64,000 bases of DNA from NCBI GenBank assembly GCA_036346225.1, contig JARFIW010001082.1, positions 124,001 to 188,000 on the forward strand. The letters are read 5' to 3'. The stretch comes from Platerodrilus igneus (lineage: Eukaryota; Arthropoda; Insecta; Coleoptera; Lycidae). The notes under the pieces are model-generated. The model was given only the letters and a program-made list of their open reading frames with translations. It was not told where the DNA came from and did no database searches. Made by a program: the position numbers and the translations under genes. Shown piece after piece: positions 1-10,915 of this stretch; position 1 is the stretch's first letter; each line of letters starts with the position of its first letter.

Positions 1-159
1 GCTTTTCTGTCTCATTTTCATCGTATCTTGCTTCGTTTATGAGATTAAAAATAAAAACCAATTTATTGCTTGTCCGTTTATCAAACAAAATATTTTTAAA
101 CATTCCAGAAAAAGACAAATATTTAACAATAAGAATCACCAATTTTTTACCAAACATTA

Positions 160-403
160 CAAAAACTGTTGAAAGTGATGACTTCCAGCTCTGATGCAAG
201 AATCCTATCTTCTACTCATTGACTAACGAACTTTCTCAAAAGATCAGAGTCGTTTCTAATCGAATTACACTCATCAGTGATTTGATTTCTTAGGTCTTCC
301 ACATTTTCCAATGGAGTAGCGTACACCAAGAGCTTTAAGTAACCCCACAAGAAAAAGTCCAGGGCATTTAAGTTCGCGGATTGTGCAGGTCACATGTGAG
401 GTT
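160..403 (-). pseudogene. Tc1/mariner-type transposase, C-terminal fragment
   Basis: Reading the minus strand from about 403 downward gives PAQSANLNALDFFLWGYLK, then VYATPLENVEDLRNQI and DECNSIRNDSDLLRK. This is the end of a DDE transposase of the insect Tc1/mariner group, in which the third catalytic acid sits in the (L)DFFLWGYLK block; the Asp is still present here. At least two in-frame stops are visible: one just upstream of PAQS and one after KFVSQ. No N-terminal half or second Asp is found nearby, so this is a truncated relic. The text at 548-557, read on the minus strand, gives TACAGGGTGT, a motif common at insect transposon ends, and may mark an element edge. It is a different copy from the mariner-like element at 2887-5283, although both carry the same FFLWGYLK-type block. 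Confidence 0.8.
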
Positions 404-440
404 TATCTCAATCAATCCTATGATTTCCGTATGTTTGTGT

Positions 441-899
441 TAAAAACTCACAAACAACCTCACTACAAACCACGCTGACAAATTTCAAAAAAATCGGTCA
501 AAAGATATTTCAATTCTCTTTACAAAACTGTTATTAAAAAAAATTTAACACCCTGTATTTTGGACACAATGCAATTTTCAGTTTGAACAAATGCGTCTAT
601 CTTATTAATAATTTTCCTTGATGAATGAATGAATGGTATGCATAAAATGTTCATCCACTTAACTAATATAAAGTGTCCTTAAAAAAAGTTTGTCCTTTTG
701 TATGTTATTATTGTGAGTTGGGATTTCAGCCTTATTGACTAAAACGGTGTCTTATTCTCAGCATTTCCCTCCTGAAATTAAATTATAAAATTTTGAAATA
801 GAGCAAAATTTTTATCATTCTAATTTTCTTCCTCTTCATTTCGTACTCCATATTTATAAGGATAAATAAGAATAATGTAAAACGTATGTTATCTGCTAT
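441..899. other. Gap with no recognised gene
   Basis: The sequence is AT-rich. Apart from the TACAGGGTGT-like motif at 548-557 I see no coding signal. It may contain remnants of the termini of the two flanking elements, but no repeat pair could be matched. Confidence 0.5.
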
Positions 900-1610
900 C
901 ATGTCTCTGACAACGTATTTTGTACCTCCATAAATTTCATAAATCACATAAGTGCCAACGTAGGGTGGATGTAATTCGGCACAAGTGTGCCATCTCCGAT
1001 TTCCCACACCTAATTTCTTAACTATCACTCAATTTCCAACTTGAAATAAAGTTCCGTTTTGACTTTCTCATTCATCTTCTGCACATATTTTTAGGAGCTT
1101 TCAGCTAACCTACGTCTAGCTCTTTTTAACTATTTTTTAAATTCTCCCTGTTTGGGCGCCACCTCCCGGGGTCTGTTGGGAGTAAGTGTTTTTAATAAAA
1201 TAATTTCTGCAATTTCCGTCACGGTGTGAGGGGCGTGATTAATAAAATTCTCTGCCTTGGCTAAGTTATGTTCCGAGGTTTTATGATTCCCAAACAAAGA
1301 CATTCTTAAAAATTTTATTATTTCTTGTATAAACCTCTCAGCAGGATTGCCCTGAGGATGAAATAAATTACAAAACCCTATATTGTCGTCTAGTTCTTTC
1401 CAATGAGTGGTGAACTTAGTGTTATTGAAATATGTCGTCTTGTCTGCCACGATTTTCTAAAATTTTCCTACGTCTTGTGCAAAAGCTACCACTTTTTCAA
1501 CCTTGCTAGAAGTCCTACAGTGTTTAGTAGAATACATTTTTGTAAATTTAGAGAAAACATCAACTATCGCCAATATATTTTGATTCATGTTTCTACTAGG
1601 AAATAAGTTG

Positions 1611-1622
1611 CTCAGGTAATCT
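1611..1622. repeat. SINE target-site duplication, copy 1
   Basis: The 12-mer ctcaggtaatct is identical to 1907-1918. It lies in integrase coding sequence and flanks the SINE. Confidence 0.8.
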
Positions 1623-1906
1623 ATACACCCCCCCCCCCCACACACATTTGATTTCCCAGTAATCCATCCGAAGGTACTACATTGGTCAGTAAGCGAGTTT
1701 TGTTTACCTGGATTTGAATTTTGCCTAACCCTTACATTATCAAACTAGGTAGCAATCTTTAACGTACGTGACAACACACACAGGATCTGTAACTATCATC
1801 CGAGCGAAGGCGTACTTTTGTAAAAATTCTAGCATGACTTATTTCAAGAGGTCCGTGTCGGGAGTCGAACCCGAGACCTTGGGTTTGGTAGTCACACACG
1901 AACCAA
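1623..1906 (-). mobile_element. tRNA-derived SINE with 12-bp target duplication
   Basis: The 12-mer ctcaggtaatct occurs at 1611-1622 and again at 1907-1918, exactly flanking 284 bp that interrupt the integrase reading frame. Read on the minus strand, the insert starts at a tRNA-like head: the 5' junction reads tacctgagttgg, close to the RNA polymerase III A box. About 36 nt on is a perfect B box, gggttcgactccc. A non-coding body follows, then a tail with ccttcggatgg, ending in (tg)n and a run of G before the second duplication. The first part of the A box is supplied by the target duplication, so the copy may be slightly 5'-truncated. SINEs are transcribed by Pol III and mobilised by a partner LINE; I cannot name the partner. 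Confidence 0.82.
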
Positions 1907-1918
1907 CTCAGGTAATCT
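1907..1918. repeat. SINE target-site duplication, copy 2
   Basis: The 12-mer ctcaggtaatct is identical to 1611-1622. Confidence 0.8.
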
Positions 1919-2859
1919 TCAGCCACCAAATCTAACGGACCTTTTAATCGATATGCTTTTAATAACATTTTCATTGGTGTGTTTTTTGTTCTTGCCAACA
2001 TGCATAAATGACATACACTTGCTACTTCTTTGTCCATATTAATGTCTTTTTGTGCATAAAAGTTTTCACGAAGTAATAGTCAAAGTTTTCGGATACCAAT
2101 GTGGCCATATTACAAATGTATGTCTAATATAATTAATTTAGCATATTTTGTATCTAACACATATAGTTTCTCTTTAGTCCAGTGATTGACTAAGTAATCA
2201 TTATTCGTTTCAAAATTGTTGTAACCTGAATCCTCTTCTAGTTTGGCTCTGATATCGTTAATAAGTCCACTTTCAACCTGCATCAGTCTGATCTGGTCGT
2301 CGTTATACAAAGTGCCATGGTATGCTAAGTGATTCATAGCTATTAGTATGTCGCAAGCCGTTTTGGCTTCATCATCCTGGTTCCTGCTAAATAAATCGAT
2401 TATACATTTGATTTTCCAATGCTCTACCCGAAGGAAGTACATTGAACGGGAAACTCGCAAGAATATAATAGTAACCGCCGAATTAGTACGTAATAAATGG
2501 CAAAGAGGGTATTGTACGGAGCGTTCAACTCGAAATAAGGTTAGAGGAATAACTGATAATAAATGATCTACCTGGGCTACTGGCAAGGTAGAGCATGAGA
2601 AAATCAAAGATGAGGTATTTTGGGTGGGTTTAAGATTACTACAAGAAATAAACTATCAAAATGCATTAAGTTTATTTATATGGAAGTATACATACAAAAT
2701 AAATTAATAATCATCAATGTGCAACGCGACATAACATGAACGTAAATATGTAGTCGTGCTGCTGGTTTGCCGTAATATAGTAAATGATAACAGAAAATAC
2801 AATGCTACTTGCACACATGTAAATATAGGTAATAACTTACCCGCCTAAACTCAAATACA

Positions 2860-2886
2860 ATATATATATATATATATATATATATA
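2860..2886. repeat. (TA)n microsatellite, left flank of mariner-like element
   Basis: This is an uninterrupted TA run directly abutting the cagtgtgtacag terminus of the element that follows. A second TA run abuts the other end (5284-5314). This fits insertion at a TA dinucleotide inside a TA microsatellite. Confidence 0.9.
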
Positions 2887-3383
2887 CAGTGTGTACAGTA
2901 TAAAATGCAGTACATGGGGATCTTGGAAACTGTAGGAGATACGATCTTGGTTAAATGGGTCAAAAGTTGCATAATCATGAGGGTATCTCAGATCGGTTTT
3001 CAAATTTGAAAATTTTTGTATAGGTTACTAGATAGAGGCAAAAAACACAAAATTGACGATTTCTTTATTTGCTCGTAGTTTAGTCTACTAATTGAAATAG
3101 AATGTTCAAATTTGGTACATCATGGTAATTCCCCATTGCGCTTCACATTTTCAACTTAGATTTTGTCTAGGGCATCTAGATTTTGCGTGACGATGTTCAA
3201 CTTTTTATTTTTAAATAGCCGCCATATTGGATTTTTACATTTTTGAAATGCTGACAAAAAACCATTTCCAAAGAGGTATAACATGGCTATGTTTGATTGA
3301 ATCAAAACACTAAACATCACATAATTATGTTTTGGTCGTAGTAGACTTTAATTTCCATTATGACATAGAGAAACAATTGCTCA
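2887..3383 (+). repeat. Left terminal inverted repeat
   Basis: The reverse complement is found at 4788-5283. Shared landmarks in order are the ctgtaggagatacgatcttgg block, the gatttctttatttgctcgta block, the ccaatatggcggct block (in reverse sense) and caattgctc at the inner edge. Confidence 0.88.
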
Positions 3384-3494
3384 ACATCTGAAAAACGTCA
3401 AAGTTTGTCCTTTATTTTATGTTTCAAGTAGTGCAGTTTAAAAAAACAGTTAATTAATTTACATAGAAATTTAAGCAAAGCATTTGCGCTTGAA

Positions 3495-4544
3495 ATGGAT
3501 CGCTTAACTAACCGTGATAAATATCAAATGTTAGAATGTTTTATTCTTTCTGGAAGAAATGATGTTAAAGCCACTGAATTGTATTTAAATAAATAACCAG
3601 AAAAACATCAACCAAACAGATGTATGTTTCGGAGATTACAAAATAATTTAATAAATTATGGTAGTTTTGGCTTGTCTAAGAGAAATAAGCAAATTAAAAA
3701 AGATAATGAAAACAGCGTTTTACAAACAGTTGTCGAAAATCCTCGTACTTCTCTTAGACAAATTCAGAATATAACAGGTGTTGCTCATTCTACGGCAAGA
3801 GCTATTTTAAAACGTTTCAAGTGCCATCCATATCATGAACGACCATGTCAGGGATTGCGTACTGAAGATCAAATTCGAAGAATGGAATTTTGTGCTTGGA
3901 ACATCAGAAAGTGCAACGAAAATTCAAATTTTGCATATACAATTTTGTGGTCTGACGAAAGTCGATTTACGAATTGTGGTATGTTCAACCGCAAAAATAC
4001 AATTTTTTGGTCCGATGAAAATCCACATTTGAACCGCCAAGTTAGACATCAAGTTAAATGGGGATTCAACGTCTGGATTGCTATTATTGGAAGGTACATT
4101 ATAGGTCCGTTTTTTTATGATGCAAATTTAAACTCTGCGAGTACTTAGATTTATTGCAGTGAAATGTGGCAGATAGACTAATGGAGCTTCCACTCGCTAC
4201 TTTGCAAAATATGATTTTTCAAAATGATGGCGCTCCACCCCACAATGCTCTGATTATTAGAAATTTTTTTAATTCTGAGTATAATGAAAACTGGATTGGA
4301 AATCGGGGACCAATTAAGTGGCCGGCGAGATCACCGGATTTAACTCCTCTTCTTTATATGGGGCTATTTAAAAAGTCGTGTGTACTCAAAAACGTAGGAT
4401 AATGTAGGCCAATTACAACAAGCAGTCCAAGAGGTCGTAAATAAAATAACTCCAACTATGATAAGACGATCTTGTAAAGATGTTTATAAAAGGTGTCGGT
4501 TGTGTGTTCAACAAAATGGGGGGTTATTTGAACATTTAAAATAA
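3495..4544 (+). pseudogene. Mariner-like transposase, inactivated
   Basis: The ATG at 3495 opens MDRLTNRDKYQMLECFILSG, a helix-turn-helix type N-terminus seen in insect Tc1/mariner transposases. A stop follows at codon 34 (3594), after which the same frame runs to 4148. NPRTSLRQIQNITGV is the second DNA-binding helix set and LWSDESRFT carries the first catalytic Asp. The frame then shifts: QNDGAPPHN (second Asp) and WPARSPDLTP lie in another frame (4166-4402), and the original frame resumes to end in GGLFEHLK and a stop at 4542-4544. After SPDLTPL the expected (D)FFLWGY block reads LYMGLF, so a small deletion removed the third catalytic Asp and shifted the frame. About 350 codons in total is normal for the family. 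The protein cannot be active. Confidence 0.86.
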
Positions 4545-4787
4545 ATAATAAATTCATGTGACTGACTATTGTTATATTTTTTTTCCTTGATTGTTAATTT
4601 GCAATTGTCTGAACATGAATGACAACTAAAAACAGCTCAAATAATATTTTGTATTGAATAGATGCTAGTTTGTATTTATTCTTTGTTAATGTATAGTTAT
4701 GTAAGTTCTGATTAATACAGATTTATTTTCAATTTTCTACGTTTTTTACTGTTTTTATTACCACTGAAAATTGAGTTTAAAATTTTT

Positions 4788-5283
4788 AGAGCAATTGTTT
4801 TTCTTTGTCATAATGGAAATTAAAGCCTACTACGACCAAAACATAATTATGTGATTTTTAGTGTTTTGATTCAATCAAACATAGCCATGTTATACCTCTT
4901 TGGAAATGGTTTTTTGTCAGCATTTCAAAAATGTAAAAATCCAATATGGCGGCTATTTAAAAATAAAAAGTTGAACATCGTCACGCAAAATCTAGATGCC
5001 CTAGACAAAATCTAAGTTGAAAATGTGAAGCGCAATGGGGAACTACCATGATGTACCAAATTTGAACATTCTATTTCAATTAGTAGACTAACTACGAGCA
5101 AATAAAGAAATCGTCAATTTTGTGTTTTTTGCCTCTATCTAGTAACCTATGAAAAATTTTTGAAATTTGAAAACCGATCCGAGATACTCTCATGATTATG
5201 CAACTTTTGTCCCATTTAACCAAGATCGTATCTCCTACAGTTTCCAAGATCCCCATGTATTGCATTTTATACTGTACACACTG
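4788..5283 (-). repeat. Right terminal inverted repeat
   Basis: This is the inverted copy of 2887-3383, with a few substitutions and small indels. One difference is a missing base pair around the attaggtt/cctatgaaaa segment. Confidence 0.88.

Positions 5284-5314
<31 letters not shown>
5284..5314. repeat. (TA)n microsatellite, right flank
   Basis: This TA run directly follows the right terminus of the mariner-like element and is the partner of the run at 2860-2886. Confidence 0.9.
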
Positions 5315-5316
<2 letters not shown>

Positions 5317-6074
5317 GTCTAAGGAAGCTACTAAGAGTTATAAGGGTTGTTTAGTACAAGACAGTATATGCCAAACAAAAATAATCCACATAATCGATCA
5401 CATATACTTAAAAATGTATGTTTGCCGTATTTTATGTACACTAAAATACCATTCAAATATAGTAGTTGAAATTCAGTGCCAAAAGGAAATTTTAAAATGA
5501 CTAAGTGGCGTAGTAAAATGTGAAATGCTCAAGGGTTTATACCGAGTTGAATTTTAAAAAGCCTTTGAAAGTACATTTGCCGTCCAAAAGCCGGATGCGT
5601 CTGTGAATGTTCACTATCAACATGCATCCAGGGTCAAGTGTAAATTATTTTGGTTTCATTTTCTATAGAATCAACTTTTGGACAATATTTGTAAACCCAA
5701 AATTATTAGTTAAAACATCGTAAAACGTGATTGGTTGAATGTAAAGATTTAGGACATATATTAGAATTTAATGTGATTATGAAACTGTATAAAAGACATG
5801 AACTATGGTATGTGCGACACGGACTTAACTATTTGTGATGAATTTTAAGATGTAGTCGGCTAGTAGAGAATTAACATGGTCGCCTTAGAGAGTAAACAAA
5901 GCAGATTATTTTCGAACCAATTTTGTAAAAGACGTGTTTTCAGAGCTGTGCTAATTTGTATTCAGATAATTTGAAAAGAAAATAAAAGTAATTGTTTTAA
6001 AATGAGTTTAATTGAAAAGTGGTAAAAGATACAAACATAGGAATTATAAAGGGAATAGTAGTGATTGTGCGACG
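5315..6074. other. Gap with TATA-like promoter motif, no gene recognised
   Basis: A good TATA box, tataaaag, occurs at about 5788, with an aataaaag poly(A)-like motif near 5982. This spacing resembles U3-R-U5 of an LTR, but no second copy exists in the window. No coding region is recognised. Confidence 0.25.
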
Positions 6075-6302
6075 ATTAGAAATTGGATTTGGAGAGTGGT
6101 CTTAAAGGTAGAAGGTCATCGAGAGTGGTTATACAGATTAGAAGTTGGATATTGGAGTGTGGTTCAAAGTTAGAAGGTCATCGAGAGTGGTTATACAGAT
6201 TAGAAGTTTGGATATTGGAGTGTGGTTCAAAGTTAGAAGGTTATCGAGAGTGATTATATAGATTAAAAGTTGGATATTGGATTGTGGTTTAAGGTTAGAA
6301 GG
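6075..6302. repeat. Minisatellite, about 62-bp unit, 3.5-4 copies
   Basis: Successive units share gattagaagttggatatt, then ggagtgtggttcaaag, then ttagaaggtcatcgagag, then tggttatacag. Copies differ by a few substitutions, and the first and last units are the most diverged. Open frames overlapping this stretch are a by-product of the repetition. Confidence 0.9.
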
Positions 6303-6993
6303 AGCATCGAACAGAAAGATAAAGAAACGAGTAGATTGGAGATTAGATACGGAGAAGCGGACGGTTTTATAGAGGAAACAAGAATTCGAAGAGGATATTA
6401 GCACAAGGGAAGTTGTAACACGGTATTTTCTAAATTTAAAATTTGGGTTAATCATTTCAGATATTGGGGAACAGTTAAAATTCGAGGACACCTGGAAGCT
6501 GCACGGAAATTCAAGAGCATCATTGTGAAGACGTATACGGTAATTAGGATTTTGTGCCAGGATTCAGCGAGGCATCGACGGAGTATAGACCAGGTGAGTG
6601 TTTAAAATCATATTCTTTAATACGTCAAAAATTAGTCATACAAATTTTGGTTGTAATTTAATTTGGCACATAGTAACTTTGATCTAATTAGAAATTTTGG
6701 CATATACAAAAGTAGAGTAGCAATTTTAGTAGTAAAACAAAAGATTGCACTTTGGTTGGACGTAGCACATCTACTTATAACGGAATCCACTATAAGTAGT
6801 TTGAATACCCTGAGATTAAGAGTTTTATAGAGTCGAGGCATTACAATAAATATTTAATAAACGAACCAACCAAACGGTGCAAGTACGGGGAGTGCATTAG
6901 GTGTGCACATTTTAAAGTTTATAAAAATAAAAAGGAAGACTATAGTTAAAAACCAAAGTCAAGTAAAGTAAATAAAAGAAAAAGGGGGGGTAG

Positions 6994-7043
<50 letters not shown>

Positions 7044-9087
7044 CTCATATTTAGACAAGGGTAGAAAATTAAATAATCACATCAAATAATTTTAATCACC
7101 GTGTATAAGGAATCTTATTAAATAATACGCTTTATTAAAACCATGAAGCATAAATAAATTCGGTCGTTTCAGTAAAAATAAGAGATTTAAAATCATGTAC
7201 AAGACGCTTTATATGAAAAGAAACAGTATTAAAAAAGCTCTGCGTGTAATGTAATTATTCCTAAACAAATGGAAATTACGTGCAAAATTTATCTTAATTA
7301 ACTCTATTTCAAGTAACCGGTATTAAACAGAGTGTACACATAATAATTAATATTTAACTTGTATTCGCTAAATATGAAAGGATAGAAGTCAATTTTAATT
7401 GGAGTTAATTAAACCATTATTAATAATAAGCATAAAAGTCGGTGAAAATCCAAGATTATAATACCAGAAAATAAAGCTCTGAGAATTAATATTATTTTGA
7501 ACACCTGCGTAGTTTAAATATCACGTACGGCGAAAAGTGTGTAGATAACAAATGGTTTCAAAGAATCTTGGAGAAACCGGGGCTTAATATTCACGAGAAT
7601 GTGCGATACGGGGTTATTAAACCCAGATAGTCCACATGGACTAAAATATAATCGATAATAAAGAATATCAATTTGCACCAATACGAACAGGTTAGAAAAG
7701 GAAAGAGAAAATGCGTCAAGCAAAGACACATATAGTAAAAGGCGTGATTTAAGCAACGTCATGAGGGTCACAATTGGTTGAAAATAGGATGCAAATATCA
7801 GAGGAAGAAACAACGATTTCTGTACAAAATTAATTAGCTTTTCTCGGACATGTTTGCGTGCCGTGTGAGAATTTCTGAGTTTTAAATGGGGCGAGTGAAA
7901 AATTCGTAAAAAACCGACGCGCGAGCGACGGACTGGGAACATGGAATGAGAAATTCTTTAGAATTACCCGTTTTGGGGAACAGACCGACAGACAGGCCTT
8001 TTACTATATATACCGAGGTGAATATAAACAAGCTCTCTTAGACTTTTGACTATTCGATGCGTTAAAAGCTCTTACATCCGCGACTTGATTCAAGATGTTA
8101 AACAGTGCATTTTAGTTTGATAAAATAATTTAAAATTTTGCTCGTATATTTTAGTGATTCAAAATAGTTTGTTATTTACGTGCTAACATGAATGTACTTC
8201 AGTGCACTTAGATACAAGGTAATAAAATTTAGTATCACTGTACCAATTAGCAAAATTTACAACGACAAATGTATACACAAAAGTAGGCAGTTTTGGCGTA
8301 TATTGGTGAAAGACGCATGAATTTTTTGCTATTTTTCGGGGTGTTAATAATTAAATGGTTCAAATACGTGTCTGGATCCACGAAACAAGGGTCAGATATA
8401 CACAGATGAGTTCCGGAAAAGCCCAGAAACAACTTTAAATAAATGGCGATGGAGAAAATTTTAAAAGCGTTGAGAATTAGAAGCCGTAAATATAATCCTG
8501 TTGGAATGGTGTGATTAACTAAAGGGACGATGTACATTGAAGCTACGAGGACAGTAACCTTCAGGTAAATTATACTATTTTGTTTGAGATTTTTGTGTGT
8601 GTTGAATAACTTTATAATTGATTTACTTTAAATGGACATTAGTGAAATTGTACTAACCATAAAATTTTAATTTTAAGATGAAATTTGCTTGTTTAAGTAG
8701 AAAGGGGTATTTAGTATTGATGTTCGGGAATATGATGAAACTTTGGGTATGTCTTTGAGCTCAATTAGACGAACCTGGTTAATTAACGTAAAGGGGTGGT
8801 AGATGCTCCCTTTGTACTCAGACTCCGGTCTGCATATATTGTTATATTAATTAGTAGGCATCCTACAAGGACTTTAATTCTGGATGCACGTTAAAGTGAT
8901 AATAAAATTAATCTTGAAATTCTTTTTAAAACTGAATTTTATGCTGAAATTTAATTTGAAAATTTAATGTATTCTGAATATTGATGTAAATAGAGTTAAC
9001 GTTGATGTTTGTGGTAGGAATGTGTTGTTTAATTTTAGGAGTGAGGAGGTTTATAAAATTAGGTGAGCAGCCGAGGCGAAAACAGGA
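6303..9087. other. AT-rich stretch, no gene recognised
   Basis: It contains a (TA)n run at 6998-7041, a donor-like aggtgagtg at about 6592, and a TATA-like actatatatacc at about 8004 followed by a pyrimidine-rich initiator-like segment. A 142-codon open frame on the minus strand (7514-7942) has no recognisable domain and ordinary composition, and I do not call it a gene. Confidence 0.4.
6998..7041. repeat. (TA)n microsatellite
   Basis: An uninterrupted TA run of about 22 units, preceded by a short G run. Confidence 0.95.
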
Positions 9088-9093
9088 TCACAG

Positions 9094-9114
9094 CAGTTTA
9101 TGACGCCCAATCGG
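9094..9114 (+). other. Possible LTR-element primer binding site
   Basis: The text tgacgcccaatcggtgggac resembles the tRNA-Lys-type primer sites of LTR elements, which start TGGCGCCCAA. It matches only with a substitution and small insertions. A weak gag-like helical stretch (KRSSFEEELKKFELFL, about 9570-9617, + strand) follows about 470 bp downstream. No LTR pair was found, so this could be chance. Confidence 0.2.
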
Positions 9115-9175
9115 TGGGACTAGAATTTTTTTGTTGAAAGGACCCAGTTCCCGCATTCAAAGGAGCATATCACAG

Positions 9176-9178
<3 letters not shown>

Positions 9179-9206
<28 letters not shown>
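9179..9206. repeat. (TA)n microsatellite
   Basis: A TA run of about 14 units with one imperfect end. Confidence 0.9.
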
Positions 9207-9210
<4 letters not shown>

Positions 9211-10189
9211 TATTTGGATGCGTGAATATTCCTTAACAGTAGTACAACGTGTCAGTGGTAAAATAGAGCAGCACTCAGGTGGATATCCTTTCCAGTTGCA
9301 AAATTATATATAGCGGTTGAGTTTGGACAGTAGAAATGCTGATACAGAAATGTTGGCGCAACAATGCTGAGGATGATAATGCCGGGAACGAGGATGTCCA
9401 TAGCCAACGTATCCTACCTAACAAATAAATGCGCTAGTGGATCATGGGCGCTGATTTGATAATATTGATGGTATCATAAAAAATTGTACTACTCTTTATT
9501 ATATTTTGTACCAACTTAAGTAACATAAAACTTTGTTTGAAATTAAAATGTGAACGTAAAGCTGCTTCTACGAAGAGATCCAGCTTCGAAGAGGAACTCA
9601 AGAAATTTGAATTATTTCTGTCGTGAACGGATCGTCGTTGCCAAGGAACTAAATTCAAAAAGTCAGGTATGAATTCCAATAGCAGTAAGTGTCGTTTGGA
9701 TGCCAAATTACCACAACCAACTCGGAATTACAATCTTTATTGCAGGTAATAGTGAAAAATCTCATAAGTAAGCCAAATTTAAAATATACGGCTAAAATGT
9801 TTCACCAAGGCCACGTCTCTTCTCTGCGTTAAGACGAACCAAATCACATTCTTCTCAAGACAGAAGGAGCCTTTAAAAGGCAACTGGGTGAACGACTATA
9901 GGCGTCCTCCAAATTAATTTTTAGTTACACAACTTGTTTAATGGACGACTTCGAGTATAAAACTAATATCGTATAATTTAAATCTTAGATGAAACAGCAG
10001 ATGCCTTTTTAAACTTGTTATAAATACACCTACATGCCACATTCTTAAATTATACCGCTACAGAAAATGAAGGACGATGCTGTTAAACTCTCAAATAATA
10101 GCCATTATGATAATCCAAAAACAGAAACGATAACGATACTATCCAACAATAACTTTCAAACTATTAATACTTAAATTAATTCAAAAGTT

Positions 10190-10915
10190 TGCAACCTACA
10201 TTACTACAATCAACAATATAGATGCCCCATATCTCCTACACAAATAAACACGTAACAACTGTTTGCAGAAATCAGGATGCCGCAACACTACCCGAATATG
10301 AAATTGTTGAATCAAGTCGAAATAAGCTCTTTCATGCTCTTGTATCCATTTCCATTTAATATTTTTCTTCAAGAGTTCAAACAGTGGTGCCTTTTGTGAC
10401 AACGACAGAATGAACCTGATAAAAAGTTAACTCTGTCAAAAATGCTCGTAGTGCTAATGTTTTTAGGCCGAGGTTATTTGAATATTTTTGACAATCTGAC
10501 TTTGGCAATAGAAGTACCTTCTGGGGTGATTGTAAATCAAAAATTTCACACTTTTTGGAAAAATTCTCACTTCCCCATATTCAAACGAAGTCCTACGACA
10601 TTTAATTGTAACTTGATTTTTTTCAAATTTATCAGGTGTTGTTCTAAATTCTCGCTAAAAATCAGAATATTGTCCACGTAGTGGATACAAAAATTTTCAT
10701 ACAGTCCCAAAATACACTGCATTGCGTTTACGAGAACTACAGCAGCAGTAGATGAAGAAAAGCCATAAGGGAAAACTTTAAATTGATAAATTTTACTTTC
10801 AACCGAAAAACCTATTTATTTCCTAGGCTCTCTTTCTAAAGAAATCACCAAAATGAATTTCGTTATTCTAGTTTTGAAAATAATCCTTTTCCTCCTAATC
10901 CAGCCCCGTGAATGA
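10190..10915 (-). pseudogene. Gypsy-class reverse transcriptase / RNase H junction, degenerate
   Basis: Read on the minus strand from about 10890, the frame gives ISLEREPRK, a stop, then IGFSVESKIYQFKVFPYGFS, the gypsy block that precedes the active site (usually F..MPFGL). Next comes NFCIHYVDNILIFSENLEQHL at about 10670, where YVDN replaces the catalytic YVDD, so one catalytic Asp is lost. Then come EFFQKV and FTITPEGTSI (the thumb region), with stops between them, and finally APLFELLKKNIKWKWIQEHERAYFDL and VLRHPDFCKQLL, the connection into RNase H (10402-10196). RNase H is not continued past about 10170. The order and motifs are diagnostic for Ty3/gypsy pol. There are at least three in-frame stops. 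Confidence 0.86.

Larger units (their letters stand above)
1130..2037 (-). pseudogene. Gypsy integrase, disrupted
   Basis: Integrase inserts the retrotransposon cDNA into the genome. Visible parts in order are the second half of the HHCC zinc finger (VCHLCMLARTKNTP), the spacer KGPLDLVAEDYLS, then NLFPSRNMNQNILAIVDVFSKF carrying the first catalytic-region Asp (DVFSKF), and FHPQGNPAERFIQEIIKF, which is the HPQxNGxxER catalytic Glu block with G to A. The block ending in TPNRPREV precedes the GPY/F module. The coding sequence is split between EDYLS and NLFPS by a 284-bp SINE, whose removal would restore the frame across the duplicated 12 bp. There are further frame changes near 1450. The element is a dead copy, yet the protein matches remain easy to read, so it is not ancient. 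Confidence 0.82.
900..2607 (-). mobile_element. Gypsy-class (Ty3-like) LTR retrotransposon remnant, integrase end
   Basis: Fragments of one pol polyprotein lie in the right order on the minus strand. They are a linker ending in IIDLFSR (about 2420-2390), where gypsy RNase H normally ends in an ADxLSR-like motif; a zinc-binding segment with CHLC (about 2010); the integrase core (1910 and 1130-1622); and a GPY/F-like module, LHPPYVGTYVIYEIYGG, at about 960-910. No LTRs are visible on either side. The reading frame is broken several times, and a SINE is inserted at 1623-1906. A reverse transcriptase fragment of the same class and strand lies at 10190-10915 and may be the missing upstream part. 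Confidence 0.82.
2887..5283 (+). mobile_element. Mariner-like (DD41D-type) transposon with about 0.5-kb TIRs
   Basis: The element starts cagtgtgtacag and ends ctgtacacactg, and both ends face TA repeats, the Tc1/mariner target. Long inverted repeats (2887-3383 and 4788-5283) enclose one transposase gene (3495-4544). The total is about 2.4 kb, longer than the 1.3 kb of a typical mariner because of the long TIRs. The two TIRs are almost identical by eye, with only scattered substitutions over about 495 bp, so the copy is fairly recent although the transposase is dead. Confidence 0.88.

Noticed and set aside
6138..6491. 117-codon minus-strand frame with internally repeated peptide
   Set aside because: The peptide repeat merely reflects the 62-bp minisatellite.
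7514..7942. 142-codon minus-strand open frame, the longest without a transposon match in the first 10 kb
   Set aside because: No family motif, AT-driven Leu/Phe/Ser/Ile composition, and no splice or promoter signal consistent with it.
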